This document shows positions 26,651 through 34,287 of a stretch of 64,000 bases of DNA, piece after piece. Below the pieces are notes generated by a model. That model had not been told where the DNA came from. It did no database searches and saw only the letters and a list, made by a program, of their open reading frames with translations. A program made the position numbers and the translations under genes. Numbering within the stretch: the first letter of the stretch is position 1; each line of letters opens with the position of its first letter. The DNA is from Rhodobacterales bacterium (GTDB lineage: Bacteria; Pseudomonadota; Alphaproteobacteria; Rhizobiales; Stappiaceae): assembly GCA_008107755.1 (NCBI GenBank), contig VIRH01000105.1, forward strand, positions 1 to 64,000, in the 5' to 3' direction.

Positions 26651-28507
26651 TCACTCCCCCTTCCCAACCTTGCGGTCATAAGCCGCCAGATCCACCAGCA
26701 AACAATGTTTCGGGCTGCGCTGGATCTTCACCGTCTTGGCACGCGGACCGCGCAACACGATGTCTTCCGGCGCCTGTTTCAGGGCAGTTGCCCAACCGCC
26801 CTCATAGAAATCGCTGTCCTGGAACACCTTGTTAAGGGCGGGGTGCTTTGCCGTGGGCACGGCCAGGTAAGGCCCCTCCCCGGCGCCGCTCGCCTTCACC
26901 AGGCCGAGGCCGGCCAGCGCCAGCCGGTCGCGCGCGCCGCCCAGGTCGAAAAGCCCGGACGTTCCCTTTTCGAATTCCAGCAACACCGTGCCGACCGTCA
27001 GTTTTTCGCCGCTGCGGTGCGCATCGATCGGAGCGGCCAGAAGATACTCCAGGCACTCCAGCCACTTCTCGACCTGTTCGGTGAATTCGCTTGCCAACGC
27101 GGCTTTCAGATGCTCGGCCAGGCGCGTCTGGTCGCTCACTTCCAGGCCGATTTCCTCCAGCGCGTCCTGGCCGACCACCAGCTCGGCCGCCGCAAGCAAC
27201 GTGCCGTAAGTGTCCATGGCACGGGCATCGCAGCCCGCCAGGTGCAGCGTCTTTTTCCAGTCCGGCAGGATCCGCTGGCCGAATTCCTCCCAGCCGTCCA
27301 TGATCTGCCGCAGGATCATGCGGCCGTCCGTATCGTGCACGACAGGTTCCTTGCCGTTGCCGAGCTCCAGCTTTTTCAGGTTCAGGATCGCCATGCGGGT
27401 CTTGTCCTGGACGCCCATGGGCGGGGGGATGATGGCCGAGAACATGAAGCAGTTTCGCGCCTGAAACGTCGTTCCCTCATGGTTCGCGCCGCCTCGCGAC
27501 ATGCGCCCGCCGGACGAAGCCAGGCGCGCCAGCTCGATGACGGCCATCGCCTTGGAAGATCCTTTCTTGGCTTCCAGTTCGTCCACCGTCACCGGCAGGC
27601 TGTCCTGTTTGACATGCTGGTAGATCCCGGCCGCCGTGGTATCGACCAGGGCGAACAGGGAATTGTGCAGGATCGCCTGCGTGATCTTGTGCAGCGTCGA
27701 TTTGCCGACGCCGGCGCCGCCCGTCGTGAAGATCGCTGGGCGCCAGGCCAGCGCGCCCCCCATATAGGCGCACACCAGCCAGCCCAGGAACAACACGGGA
27801 TCCAGATATGGCCGCTCCCAATTCCAGCTCTTGAGCGTCGTCAGGATCTCGACGGCTGGGCTTTCGTCTGTTGCAACGGCCGTTTCCCAGGGCCGGTCAA
27901 CGTCGGGCGCGCGGGTATAGAGATAGCCGCCCAGCTCGCCCGGTTCGGCCGCCTGCAGCTCGCCCTTGTCGTCCACCATCCAGAGATATTCGCCCGAGTT
28001 CCAGACGAAGCGGCCGTTCTCGGCCAGCCAGCCGCCACGGCCGCGCACCGCGCGCTCCGGATCGAACAGCCCGCGCCGCTTGCCTTCCTGGACGAGGCAG
28101 ATCATCGCCTTGTCGCGCTCGACGCGGTCCACGATCTGCGCCGTGATCTCGTTGCCCTCGGCGTCTTCCGTCTTGATTTTCTTGAAGGCGGGCCAGGCCC
28201 AATACATGTAGTTGACGAACGGCGCGAACAGGCTCGCCAACACGTGCATGTCCCATTTCTCGACCGCGTGCAGCTGGCCGCTGGCCGAGACAATGAACGT
28301 CGTGTTGCCGTCGTGGCCGAGCACCTTGGCCGGGCAGTTCGGCGGCATACGGTCCCAGGGCGCGCCCATCCACCGGCCGGGCCGGATCCCGTCGCGTTCC
28401 TCATTCGGATCGGGATCGGTCAGGTCCGCCCGTTCGGCCAGCCGCCGCTCCGCGTCCCTGAAATGCGCCTGGATCGCGGCGAGCCCCGTTTGCGTCTTCC
28501 GTGCCAT
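26651..28507 (-). CDS. Phage replicative helicase-like P-loop ATPase, 618 aa
   Basis: The central ATPase has Walker A GGAGVGKST at ~263-271 and an acidic VTVDELEAKK (~300) as Walker B. It is followed by a GANHEGTTFQARNCFMFSAI segment, which fits the sensor region of phage helicases related to the virulence-associated E and P4-primase helicase groups. The N-terminal ~240 residues are probably the primase-linked part and the C-terminus may bind DNA. It lies downstream of the primase gene in the same operon. It should unwind phage DNA in replication. Exact family is uncertain. Confidence 0.65.
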   Translation of the reverse strand: MARKTQTGLAAIQAHFRDAERRLAERADLTDPDPNEERDGIRPGRWMGAPWDRMPPNCPAKVLGHDGNTTFIVSASGQLHAVEKWDMHVLASLFAPFVNYMYWAWPAFKKIKTEDAEGNEITAQIVDRVERDKAMICLVQEGKRRGLFDPERAVRGRGGWLAENGRFVWNSGEYLWMVDDKGELQAAEPGELGGYLYTRAPDVDRPWETAVATDESPAVEILTTLKSWNWERPYLDPVLFLGWLVCAYMGGALAWRPAIFTTGGAGVGKSTLHKITQAILHNSLFALVDTTAAGIYQHVKQDSLPVTVDELEAKKGSSKAMAVIELARLASSGGRMSRGGANHEGTTFQARNCFMFSAIIPPPMGVQDKTRMAILNLKKLELGNGKEPVVHDTDGRMILRQIMDGWEEFGQRILPDWKKTLHLAGCDARAMDTYGTLLAAAELVVGQDALEEIGLEVSDQTRLAEHLKAALASEFTEQVEKWLECLEYLLAAPIDAHRSGEKLTVGTVLLEFEKGTSGLFDLGGARDRLALAGLGLVKASGAGEGPYLAVPTAKHPALNKVFQDSDFYEGGWATALKQAPEDIVLRGPRAKTVKIQRSPKHCLLVDLAAYDRKVGKGE

Positions 28508-28590
28508 TCACAATTCCGAAGTCAAAAAAAGCCGGGCACGAGAAACCAGAGCCCGGCAGGAAGTGCGGCAGTATGGCCGCACGGAGAGGA

Positions 28591-29283
28591 TCAGCGGCCT
28601 TTTGCCGTCTCGGTCAGGGCGAAAGGACCTTCCGTCAGTTCAAGTGTGGTTTCGTCCAGCGGCACCTTGCGCCGCATGGGCTCCGGCTTCCGCGCGGCGG
28701 CCGCTTCCACCGCCGTCAGGTAGGCGTCCGACTTGCGCAGCACGGTCCGGAAGATCTCGGCCGCATAGAGCCCCAGGGCGCGGTCCCACTCGAAGGGAAT
28801 GCGCATCAGCTCCAGATGTTTCAGCATGGCGGCCGCCGCACAGTCCGGGCTCTTGCGCACCAGGTAGCTGATCGAAACGCACTGCTCCAGCGTCAAGCCA
28901 AGGACCACTTCATAGTCCCAATTGCCGATCATCCACCTGACCGACCCCATCTGCGCGTTGTAGCCCGCCCAGATCGCCGGATCGTCGGGCTTTACGGTCC
29001 CCTTGAGGTCGGCCAGACCGAGGTCCATACCCCTCAAGGCGTAGGCTGTGGCATCGGCGGTATGGGTCGGATCGTTCACCACGGCAGCCACTCCCGAATA
29101 TCCCTCAGCGCCCTTGTCTGCCGCTGAATGCACATCGGCGGTGCCTGCCACGCCCAATGCGGCGTGATCATCCGGCTGTTCTGCGGCATGTTCACCGGCA
29201 CCAACGGCCTCGGCTGAGCCCTCTTTTTCCGGCTTCGCTTGATCTTCCGGTTCTGCATTTTTCGTCCCTTTCGCCATTCTCAT
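28591..29283 (-). CDS. Unknown protein in the replication operon, 230 aa
   Basis: The N-terminal ~75 residues are low-complexity and acidic (Ala, Glu, Asp). The C-terminal 150 residues are helical with GLADLKGTVKPDDPAIWAGY, MIGNWDYEVVLGLTLEQCVS and RKSDAYLTAVEAAAA. I do not recognise a family. The start overlaps the primase stop as ATGA and the helicase starts 84 bp after its stop, so a replication accessory role (loader or single-strand binding partner) is possible from context only. Confidence 0.55.
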   Translation of the reverse strand: MRMAKGTKNAEPEDQAKPEKEGSAEAVGAGEHAAEQPDDHAALGVAGTADVHSAADKGAEGYSGVAAVVNDPTHTADATAYALRGMDLGLADLKGTVKPDDPAIWAGYNAQMGSVRWMIGNWDYEVVLGLTLEQCVSISYLVRKSPDCAAAAMLKHLELMRIPFEWDRALGLYAAEIFRTVLRKSDAYLTAVEAAAARKPEPMRRKVPLDETTLELTEGPFALTETAKGR

Positions 29284-30443
29284 TCTCCCTTTCCAAGGTC
29301 GGCAAAATCGCTGCCGAGGTGCGACAGCATCAGGTCCAGAGGCTTGCCGGTGGCCTCAAGCGTGTTGAGCGCATTGCGCAATTGCCCCTGCGCATGGGCG
29401 TTGTTCCAGTCGTTCTCGCCGGCGACGATCACGCTGGAGACGAACGCAAAATCCACGGGCGCCGCGCCGATCCCGTTGATGGAACCGCAGGCCCACACAC
29501 GGGCCTGGGGCACGGCACGCGCGACGTGCAGCGCCGTTTCCCGGCCCTCGGTCAGGATCAACGGATGCGGCTCGGTGGAGTGCTCGGGCGGTTTGCCTTC
29601 CGGCCCGTGCGAGATACGCATGACAGCGCCCTTGTTCGGGCATTTCATCAGCCGCGGGCTTCGCGGCTTTCCGCTCGGCAGCGGCGGCAGCTTCGCCTTG
29701 TCCGGGATCAGCGGATCCAGGAAGGTCACATGATGATCGATGAATTGGCCGAGCGGCCCGCGCATGGCGGAAACGATGGCCGGAAAGCGCGGGCCTTCCT
29801 TCACCTTCCGGAACTGCCGGGTCGCCGGATCCCGCCGCCATTCGGCCAGCGGCCAGTATTCCACGTCGGGCAGATAGCGGAATGTCGTCTTGTCCAGATG
29901 CTCGATCCCGTCCAGGTCGATCCCGCGCGTCTCGATGTCGAACCGGCGGGCATGCATCTCGGCCGGGGAGCCGCTGCCGTAGACGGCACCGGACAGGAAA
30001 AGCTTTTCGGCCTCGCGCCGCTTGGCGGCTTCCTTGCGCTGTGCGGCCGCGTCGTTCTTCTCGGCCGCCACCTTCGCCTGGCGCTGGAAGTTGCGCCGGT
30101 CCTCGGCCGACATGGTGCTAAGGCCGAGAAAGTCCTTGGCGAGCCGCATCGCCCCGGCGAAATCCGTGCCGTGCACATACTGGAACAACGTGAAGATGTC
30201 GCCCTTGTCGCCGGAACGGAAGTCCTTCCAGGATCCGACGATCCCGGAGAGATAGACGTTCAGTTCGGGCGTCTGCCCGGGCTTGTCCATGACCGGATTG
30301 TTCGCTTTCCAGGTCCGGCCGATGCGCCGACCGTCCGGCAGCAGCTGCCGGCACACGTCCTCGACGCGTGCAACCAGCATCTGCTTGATTTCCAGAACCT
30401 CGGCGCGGCCACCGCCTTTATGCTTGAAATCAGCGCCACCCAT
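29280..30443 (-). CDS. Phage DNA primase with Toprim domain, 387 aa
   Basis: The N-terminal ~100 residues (RVEDVCRQLLPDGRRIGRTW, then GSWKDFRSGDKGDIFTLFQY) are usual in alphaproteobacterial phage primases. The Toprim domain is C-terminal: LILTEGRETALHVARAV (~296, catalytic Glu) and VIVAGENDWNNAHAQGQ (~348, acidic metal site in place of DxD). No zinc-finger cysteines are visible at the N-terminus, which is odd for a full primase. The start codon lies in a CCATGG palindrome. It opens the replication operon. Confidence 0.75.
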   Translation of the reverse strand: MGGADFKHKGGGRAEVLEIKQMLVARVEDVCRQLLPDGRRIGRTWKANNPVMDKPGQTPELNVYLSGIVGSWKDFRSGDKGDIFTLFQYVHGTDFAGAMRLAKDFLGLSTMSAEDRRNFQRQAKVAAEKNDAAAQRKEAAKRREAEKLFLSGAVYGSGSPAEMHARRFDIETRGIDLDGIEHLDKTTFRYLPDVEYWPLAEWRRDPATRQFRKVKEGPRFPAIVSAMRGPLGQFIDHHVTFLDPLIPDKAKLPPLPSGKPRSPRLMKCPNKGAVMRISHGPEGKPPEHSTEPHPLILTEGRETALHVARAVPQARVWACGSINGIGAAPVDFAFVSSVIVAGENDWNNAHAQGQLRNALNTLEATGKPLDLMLSHLGSDFADLGKGE

Positions 30444-30492
30444 GGCTTACCTCCACAGGTTGAGACGAGGAAGAAAACTCTATGGGAGCGAG

Positions 30493-31200
30493 GTGCGTTT
30501 GAAAGAAGATCGAAGCTGGGTCGTGCCGTTGGCATTCGTAACTTTTGGCGGCATTCTCTTCGCCGCCATTGGTCTGTTTTTGAAGCTCGAACACTTGCTG
30601 CTTTCCGATCGCGGCAGTGCTCTGGTCGCTTGGTTGACTTTGCTTTTCACCGTTTTCGCAGCACTTGCAGCCCTGATGGCCCTCGGGATCGCTCTTAATC
30701 AAATGAAAGACAGTCGGATACAAACCGAAATTGTTCAAAGAAAGGAACTTAGCGAGAAGATCTCCACAATAAAAAAAGCTGATCTCGCCCACCTTCAAAT
30801 TGAGCATAAGTTTAAAATTATTATTAATTGCATTTCTTCCGGCAACGAAGAACACTACCTTCCTGAAGAAGCCACACAAAAACTCTACGACGACCTTAAA
30901 GAACTTCGTATAAAGATAGTAGATTTTCAATACCGGGATACATTCAAGGAGATTTACCCGGAGTACGATATTTTTTACGCTTTCCAAGAAACGCTTGACG
31001 CACCAATGTCTTGGCTTCAAGAGAAAATCGATTCCGGGGGATTTAGCGAAACAAGCAAGGATGACAAGCATCACATAATAGAAAAAATGGAAGAGTATAC
31101 TATACTTAAAGATATAATTGATAAAAATATTGAAATAAACCTTATTAAGACCGAGGACAAACTTGACGAGATTACTCTGAGAGCACTCAGAGGAGGCTAA
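30493..31200 (+). CDS. Two-helix membrane protein of unknown function, 235 aa
   Basis: Two adjacent membrane segments (~10-35 and ~43-68: VPLAFVTFGGILFAAIGLF and ALVAWLTLLFTVFAALAALM) are followed by a helical cytoplasmic part rich in Lys, Glu and Ile, beginning with a likely coiled coil (QMKDSRIQTEIVQRKELSEK). The 3' two thirds are clearly AT-richer than the neighbours, a sign of recent transfer. I chose GTG 30493 because GGGAG lies 4 nt upstream; an in-frame ATG at the left overlaps the primase gene. It may be a lysogenic conversion gene, for example for superinfection exclusion. That is a guess from layout. Confidence 0.65.
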   Translation: MRLKEDRSWVVPLAFVTFGGILFAAIGLFLKLEHLLLSDRGSALVAWLTLLFTVFAALAALMALGIALNQMKDSRIQTEIVQRKELSEKISTIKKADLAHLQIEHKFKIIINCISSGNEEHYLPEEATQKLYDDLKELRIKIVDFQYRDTFKEIYPEYDIFYAFQETLDAPMSWLQEKIDSGGFSETSKDDKHHIIEKMEEYTILKDIIDKNIEINLIKTEDKLDEITLRALRGG

Positions 31201-31215
31201 ATTCGAGGAAATCAT

Positions 31216-31725
31216 CTAAAGCCCCCCTATGGCAGTCTCGACCAACCGAAACAGAGGCACGTCTTCCGGCTCGCAGGCGTCCTCGACGCGGCCCATGGCC
31301 AGCGACACGGCGGCGGGCGTCAGGCCGGTTGCGGCCGCAAGCTGTTTCTGGGGAACCCCGCACACCGTGTGCGCGATGTAGAGCGCCTTGGCGCGTAGGT
31401 CGGCTGCCCGCTTCCACACCGGATCGAAGGTCGCGCGGCGGCTCGGCTCCTGGGAAAGCACGTCCTCGATCTTTACCCCTTCGGACATGCACACGGAGAG
31501 AAGGCACAGGCGGTAGATCATGGCGGGCAAGGTCGTTGCCTCCCCCCGCTCATGTCTGGACAGGGCGATCTTCAGCTTGGCGATTGTGTCAGCTCGGGGA
31601 TGCTTCTTGCGCGCGACCAAATCGGAATAGTGGTTCGAATTGATCCCCGCGAGCGTAGTCAGCTTGTTCGCTGAAAGGCCGAGTTGCCGACGCTTGCGTT
31701 CGATCTGCCAAAACGCGTCCGTCAT
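31216..31725 (-). CDS. Phage regulator with N-terminal XRE-type HTH, 169 aa
   Basis: Residues ~5-60 form a Cro/CI-type helix-turn-helix (RRQLGLSANKLTTLAGINSN, then a conserved KKHPRADTIAKLKIAL end). Residues ~115-155 hold a second HTH-like unit (IAHTVCGVPQKQLAAATGLT then PAAVSLAMGRVED), which looks like the DNA-contacting part of replication initiators or MarR/sigma-type HTH proteins. It follows the 93-aa gene with a TGATG overlap. It may be a secondary repressor or early regulator of the phage. Confidence 0.65.
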   Translation of the reverse strand: MTDAFWQIERKRRQLGLSANKLTTLAGINSNHYSDLVARKKHPRADTIAKLKIALSRHERGEATTLPAMIYRLCLLSVCMSEGVKIEDVLSQEPSRRATFDPVWKRAADLRAKALYIAHTVCGVPQKQLAAATGLTPAAVSLAMGRVEDACEPEDVPLFRLVETAIGGL

Positions 31726-32006
31726 CAGAGTTCACCCGCCTGCTGGAGAGCAGTTACGCGTTTCGCTTCAATCACTTTCTTGTAGAGATGCAGCGTCGCC
31801 GGCGCATCGCCCCTGCGGCAGGTAATCGACAGGATGCGCGTCTCGCTGTTCCAGCCGGCTTCGCAGATCGTGACGCCCTTCCAGCCGTAGCTGGCGGCCA
31901 TCCAATTCACGTCGTCAAGCATGGATCGGTGGAACTCCGTCGGATCAATGTCGTCAGGCATCCGATCCGCGATGTTAATTTCTTCGACTGAAGATGGACC
32001 GGACAT
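31725..32006 (-). CDS. Unknown small phage protein, 93 aa
   Basis: An acidic N-terminus is followed by a beta-rich middle (VTICEAGWNSETRILSITC) and a basic helix. Its start overlaps the Cro-like stop and its stop overlaps the next start (TGATG), so it is part of a three-gene early operon transcribed from the cro-type promoter. No family recognised. Confidence 0.55.
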   Translation of the reverse strand: MSGPSSVEEINIADRMPDDIDPTEFHRSMLDDVNWMAASYGWKGVTICEAGWNSETRILSITCRRGDAPATLHLYKKVIEAKRVTALQQAGEL

Positions 32007-32236
32007 CAGTTAGCCTCGACAGCATCGGTTGCGAACCGCCTGTCCCAAGCTCTGAAAAGCTGCTCTGCGGTAACTTCACCACCAGTCGCAGCCGAGATCT
32101 TTCTGACGTTACGCGGTGAAGGGTTCCGGAGAAAATATTCCCAATTGATATACGTAGACAGAGAACAACCAATTCGTTTGGCGGCAGTTTTCTGAGTTAA
32201 ACACTTGCTTCTTCGCCAGATTTTCAAGGGATGCAT
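32006..32236 (-). CDS. Cro-like HTH protein, 76 aa
   Basis: Short basic protein with an HTH (TQKTAAKRIGCSLSTYINWE) at ~14-33, the size and layout of Cro-type regulators. It is the first gene of a leftward operon and faces the CI-like gene across a 116-bp gap with an inverted repeat, the standard arrangement of a lysis-lysogeny switch. Expected role: turn off the repressor side during lytic growth. Confidence 0.7.
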   Translation of the reverse strand: MHPLKIWRRSKCLTQKTAAKRIGCSLSTYINWEYFLRNPSPRNVRKISAATGGEVTAEQLFRAWDRRFATDAVEAN

Positions 32237-32285
32237 GCAGGCGCTCCTGGGAGGGAGGTGACGTATCTGCTTGCAAAAATAACTC

Positions 32286-32309
32286 GATTTGAGATATTTT
32301 AGTCAAATC
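32286..32309. promoter_or_regulatory. Operator candidate in the cro-cI gap
   Basis: GATTTGA and TCAAATC form a perfect 7-bp inverted repeat with a 10-nt spacer. A further ATTTGAGA half-site lies at 32321-32328. Both are in the AT-rich gap between the divergent regulators, so they are probably bound by one or both. Confidence 0.6.
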
Positions 32310-32352
32310 CAAATTTCCCTATTTGAGAAATAATTGTGGATTGGCTTCGTGT

Positions 32353-32709
32353 ATGCTGTATCTCGTAATGCTAAGTTTCCCGCACAAAAACAACAAATAT
32401 CCCATATATTTATGGGAATGGCGGAAGCACCGCGGCCTAACTGCAGTACAACTCGCAGAGCGCACAGGAATTACACAGGGCATCTTGTCGGCACTGGAAA
32501 CGGGATCGCGCCGAGCCAACATGGATCACCTGACAACAATAGCAAAAATACTCGACGTCTCAGTCGCCCAACTATTCCGCTCACCAGAAGACCCGCTTAA
32601 CGAAATCGAACTTGCTATTGTCAGACTAAATGAAGCGAAGAAGAAGCAAGCGGTTAAAGTATTGAGCGCATTCTTAGAACCAGACAGCTCCGAAGCCGGC
32701 TCTGGATAG
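32353..32709 (+). CDS. CI-like phage repressor (XRE family), 118 aa
   Basis: A classical XRE helix-turn-helix is at ~25-75: WEWRKHRGLTAVQLAERTGI, TQGILSALETGSRRANMDHL, then TIAKILDVSVAQLF. The protein lacks the C-terminal peptidase domain of lambda CI, so RecA-driven self-cleavage is unlikely. It is transcribed away from the cro-like gene. The start is uncertain: ATG 32353 or ATG 32368; neither has a good RBS, so the mRNA may be leaderless or regulated. It is the best candidate for the repressor that keeps the prophage silent. Confidence 0.65.
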   Translation: MLYLVMLSFPHKNNKYPIYLWEWRKHRGLTAVQLAERTGITQGILSALETGSRRANMDHLTTIAKILDVSVAQLFRSPEDPLNEIELAIVRLNEAKKKQAVKVLSAFLEPDSSEAGSG

Positions 32710-32732
32710 AAATGCAGAAATCGACTGACTTG

Positions 32733-33104
32733 CTAGTTTGAACACCAGTCAGCTTTATAGCTTGGCGTCCAGATCCGCGCCAATCCTTCTGAAGTGAGTA
32801 CGGACCCGACCGACCGTCCGTCCGCAAGAATCACCCAAACCAGCGGGCGACCAAATGCGTCCTCAGTTCCGGAATAGAAAACCTTCACCCCTGGCGTAGC
32901 CAACAGCTCCTTCATACGAGCGGTGGCCGCCCTCCCAAGCTCAAGCTCTTGCTGGCACTTCGGACGCCAGGTCTCCGGCGCATCATATCCGGAGATATTT
33001 GGGCGACCATCTCCCATATCTCGCATGTTCTCACCGTCGCATTTTATGGTATCGCCATCGACCGCAAGCAACGATGTGCAGATGATTACCACTTCGGTGT
33101 TCAT
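32733..33104 (-). CDS. Staphylococcal nuclease-like (SNase) protein, 123 aa
   Basis: Matches the thermonuclease fold: LAVDGDTIKCDG at the start, ISGYDAPET (the first catalytic Arg is usually near here), LGRAATARMKELLAT, EDAFGRPLVWVIL (second Arg motif, D-x-x-GR) and LTSEGLARIW at the end. There is no clear signal peptide, so it probably stays in the cytoplasm, unlike secreted relatives. ATG 33104 has a strong GGGGGGGAG site; a longer in-frame start at 33188 reads through repeat DNA. It converges with the CI-like gene. It may degrade DNA or take part in phage metabolism. Confidence 0.7.
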   Translation of the reverse strand: MNTEVVIICTSLLAVDGDTIKCDGENMRDMGDGRPNISGYDAPETWRPKCQQELELGRAATARMKELLATPGVKVFYSGTEDAFGRPLVWVILADGRSVGSVLTSEGLARIWTPSYKADWCSN

Positions 33105-33150
33105 GCTCCCCCCCAACTTAACAGCACCGCACGACCCTCCCAGCGCCGCG

Positions 33151-33320
33151 CACTTAACAAAACCATATGGCTTTTGCGACCGCCACACTTAATAAAACCA
33201 TACGGCTTTTGCGGCCGCCGCACTTAATAAAACCATACGGCTTTTGCGGCCGCCGCACTTAACAAAACCATACGGCTTTTGCACCCAACCGCACTTAACA
33301 AAGCCGTACGGTTTCGAAAC
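33151..33320 (+). repeat. Five 35-bp direct repeats
   Basis: Units start at 33151, 33186, 33221, 33256 and 33292 (spacing 35, 35, 35, 36). Each starts CACTTAAC or CACTTAAT and continues with AAAACCATACGGCTTTTGCG. Units 2 and 3 are identical; unit 5 diverges after 17 bases and holds a perfect CCGTACGG. A decayed unit occupies 33115-33150 next to the nuclease RBS. There are no unique spacers, so it is not a CRISPR. It resembles iterons of replication or partition loci or a multi-site operator. Confidence 0.85.
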
Positions 33321-33435
33321 ATCGCCACCAACAACATCACGCAATGCGAAATTTCGAACGTTTCGATATCGAAACAAAATAACGCTATTTGAAATATTTT
33401 TTAATTGACAAAAAATATCTCATTAAGGGATATTT
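33311..33435 (+). promoter_or_regulatory. Promoter and palindromes before the small-gene operon
   Basis: TTGACA at 33405-33410 and GGATAT at 33428-33433 are 17 bp apart, a good sigma-70-type promoter for the gene at 33468. An inverted repeat AAATATC/GATATTT (33413-33435) covers the -10 box and may be an operator. Upstream are GTTTCGAAAC (33311-33320) and the 16-bp perfect palindrome GTTTCGATATCGAAAC (33360-33375). Confidence 0.6.
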
Positions 33436-33467
33436 GCTCCGTCACCAACTCGACGGAGAGCGGCATT

Positions 33468-33788
33468 ATGCAAAGCACCACTGCACAGACCAGCCAGACA
33501 AGGGATCTGGTCATCGGACTGGACGAGCTGGCGAATGTATTGGGTAAAACGCCGGACTATCTGAAACGAAACTGGCTCAAGCTTCACCAGAAGCTTGGAA
33601 TGCCGCGAAAGCATCCCGCTGCGTTCATCTGGCCGCGTGGAGCCATCAACGTATGGCTGACCAGCCAGGCATATGTCGAAGCTGTTCCCGGAAACGACAA
33701 CACAGGCGACCTTCCGCCCTCGCTGCACGAAACCCGTGTCGCCGAACAGCGCGCTGCCCTCCATGCCAGCATGGGGGTAGGCGAATGA
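33468..33788 (+). CDS. Putative HTH protein (AlpA/Xis-like?), 106 aa
   Basis: ATG 33468 has GGAGAG at the right distance. The middle has IGLDELANVLGKTPDYLKRN, the winged HTH layout of small phage regulators such as AlpA or excisionases, then a PAAFIWPRGAINVWL segment. It is the first gene of a plus-strand run that ends with the integrase, so control of excision or of this operon is likely. Its own promoter has an inverted repeat it might bind. Confidence 0.5.
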   Translation: MQSTTAQTSQTRDLVIGLDELANVLGKTPDYLKRNWLKLHQKLGMPRKHPAAFIWPRGAINVWLTSQAYVEAVPGNDNTGDLPPSLHETRVAEQRAALHASMGVGE

Positions 33789-34072
33789 CCACCCTTCACA
33801 CTTTGGGACTGACCCCGTCGCACCTGACACCGGCCGCGCGGGATCTCGTTCTGGCGATCCGCAACAACTCCTGCGCCTGGAGAATCCGGCGCGGATGGTC
33901 GCCCAAGGGCCAACGCGGCAAGGGCTTTGCCGCTTCCACCGCAGACAAGCTGATCGGCCAGCAGCTCGCAGCCATCGCCCATTCCAAAGGGCCACCACGA
34001 CTGGTTCTTTCGGCGGCCGGCGAAGAAATGGCAAGGGCAATCCTCGCGAACCGGAAAGCGAAAGCCGCATGA
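33785..34072 (+). CDS. Unknown small phage protein, 95 aa
   Basis: Starts MTTLHTLGLTPSHLTPAARD with ATGA overlap to the gene before. Basic, helical, with WRIRRGWSPKGQRGKGFAAS in the middle, which may bind nucleic acid. No family recognised. It is co-translated with its neighbours. Confidence 0.5.
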   Translation: MTTLHTLGLTPSHLTPAARDLVLAIRNNSCAWRIRRGWSPKGQRGKGFAASTADKLIGQQLAAIAHSKGPPRLVLSAAGEEMARAILANRKAKAA

Positions 34073-34287
34073 GCACCGATCTTCTCCTGTTCACTCTTAT
34101 GCAGGCCCGTTTGCGCGCCCTCGGCAACGATCTGGAGTTCCCGCCGGAGCTTCGCGATCAGACCGCGCCGCTGCTCGCCCTTGCCGAAAGCAGCATACGC
34201 GAGGCGCGCACCCTCTACGGACGCATCAACGCTATTCACGACAACAACACAGCCAAACGGCTGAAAAGCCCTGGCGGCACACAATGA
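34069..34287 (+). CDS. Unknown small phage protein, 72 aa
   Basis: Helical, starts MSTDLLLFTLMQARLRALGN and contains a second amphipathic helix (LLALAESSIREARTLYGRIN). ATGA overlaps link it to the genes on both sides, which supports its reality. Function unknown. Confidence 0.5.
   Translation: MSTDLLLFTLMQARLRALGNDLEFPPELRDQTAPLLALAESSIREARTLYGRINAIHDNNTAKRLKSPGGTQ

Noticed and set aside
26585-28723. Plus-strand frame of 712 codons opposite the helicase gene
   Set aside because: Arg/His/Pro-rich shadow; the minus strand carries an intact Walker A ATPase.
30430-31215. Antisense frame of 261 codons opposite the membrane protein gene
   Set aside because: It has no RBS, is Cys/Phe-rich without pattern, and the plus strand has clear membrane helices and a coiled coil.
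33151-33320. Possible CRISPR array
   Set aside because: The 35-bp units are directly adjacent with no unique spacers, and no cas genes are in the window.
33189-33377. Minus-strand frame with repeated KPYGFVKCG peptides
   Set aside because: It is only a reading of the 35-bp direct repeats; it lacks an RBS and the repeat is better explained as a DNA element.
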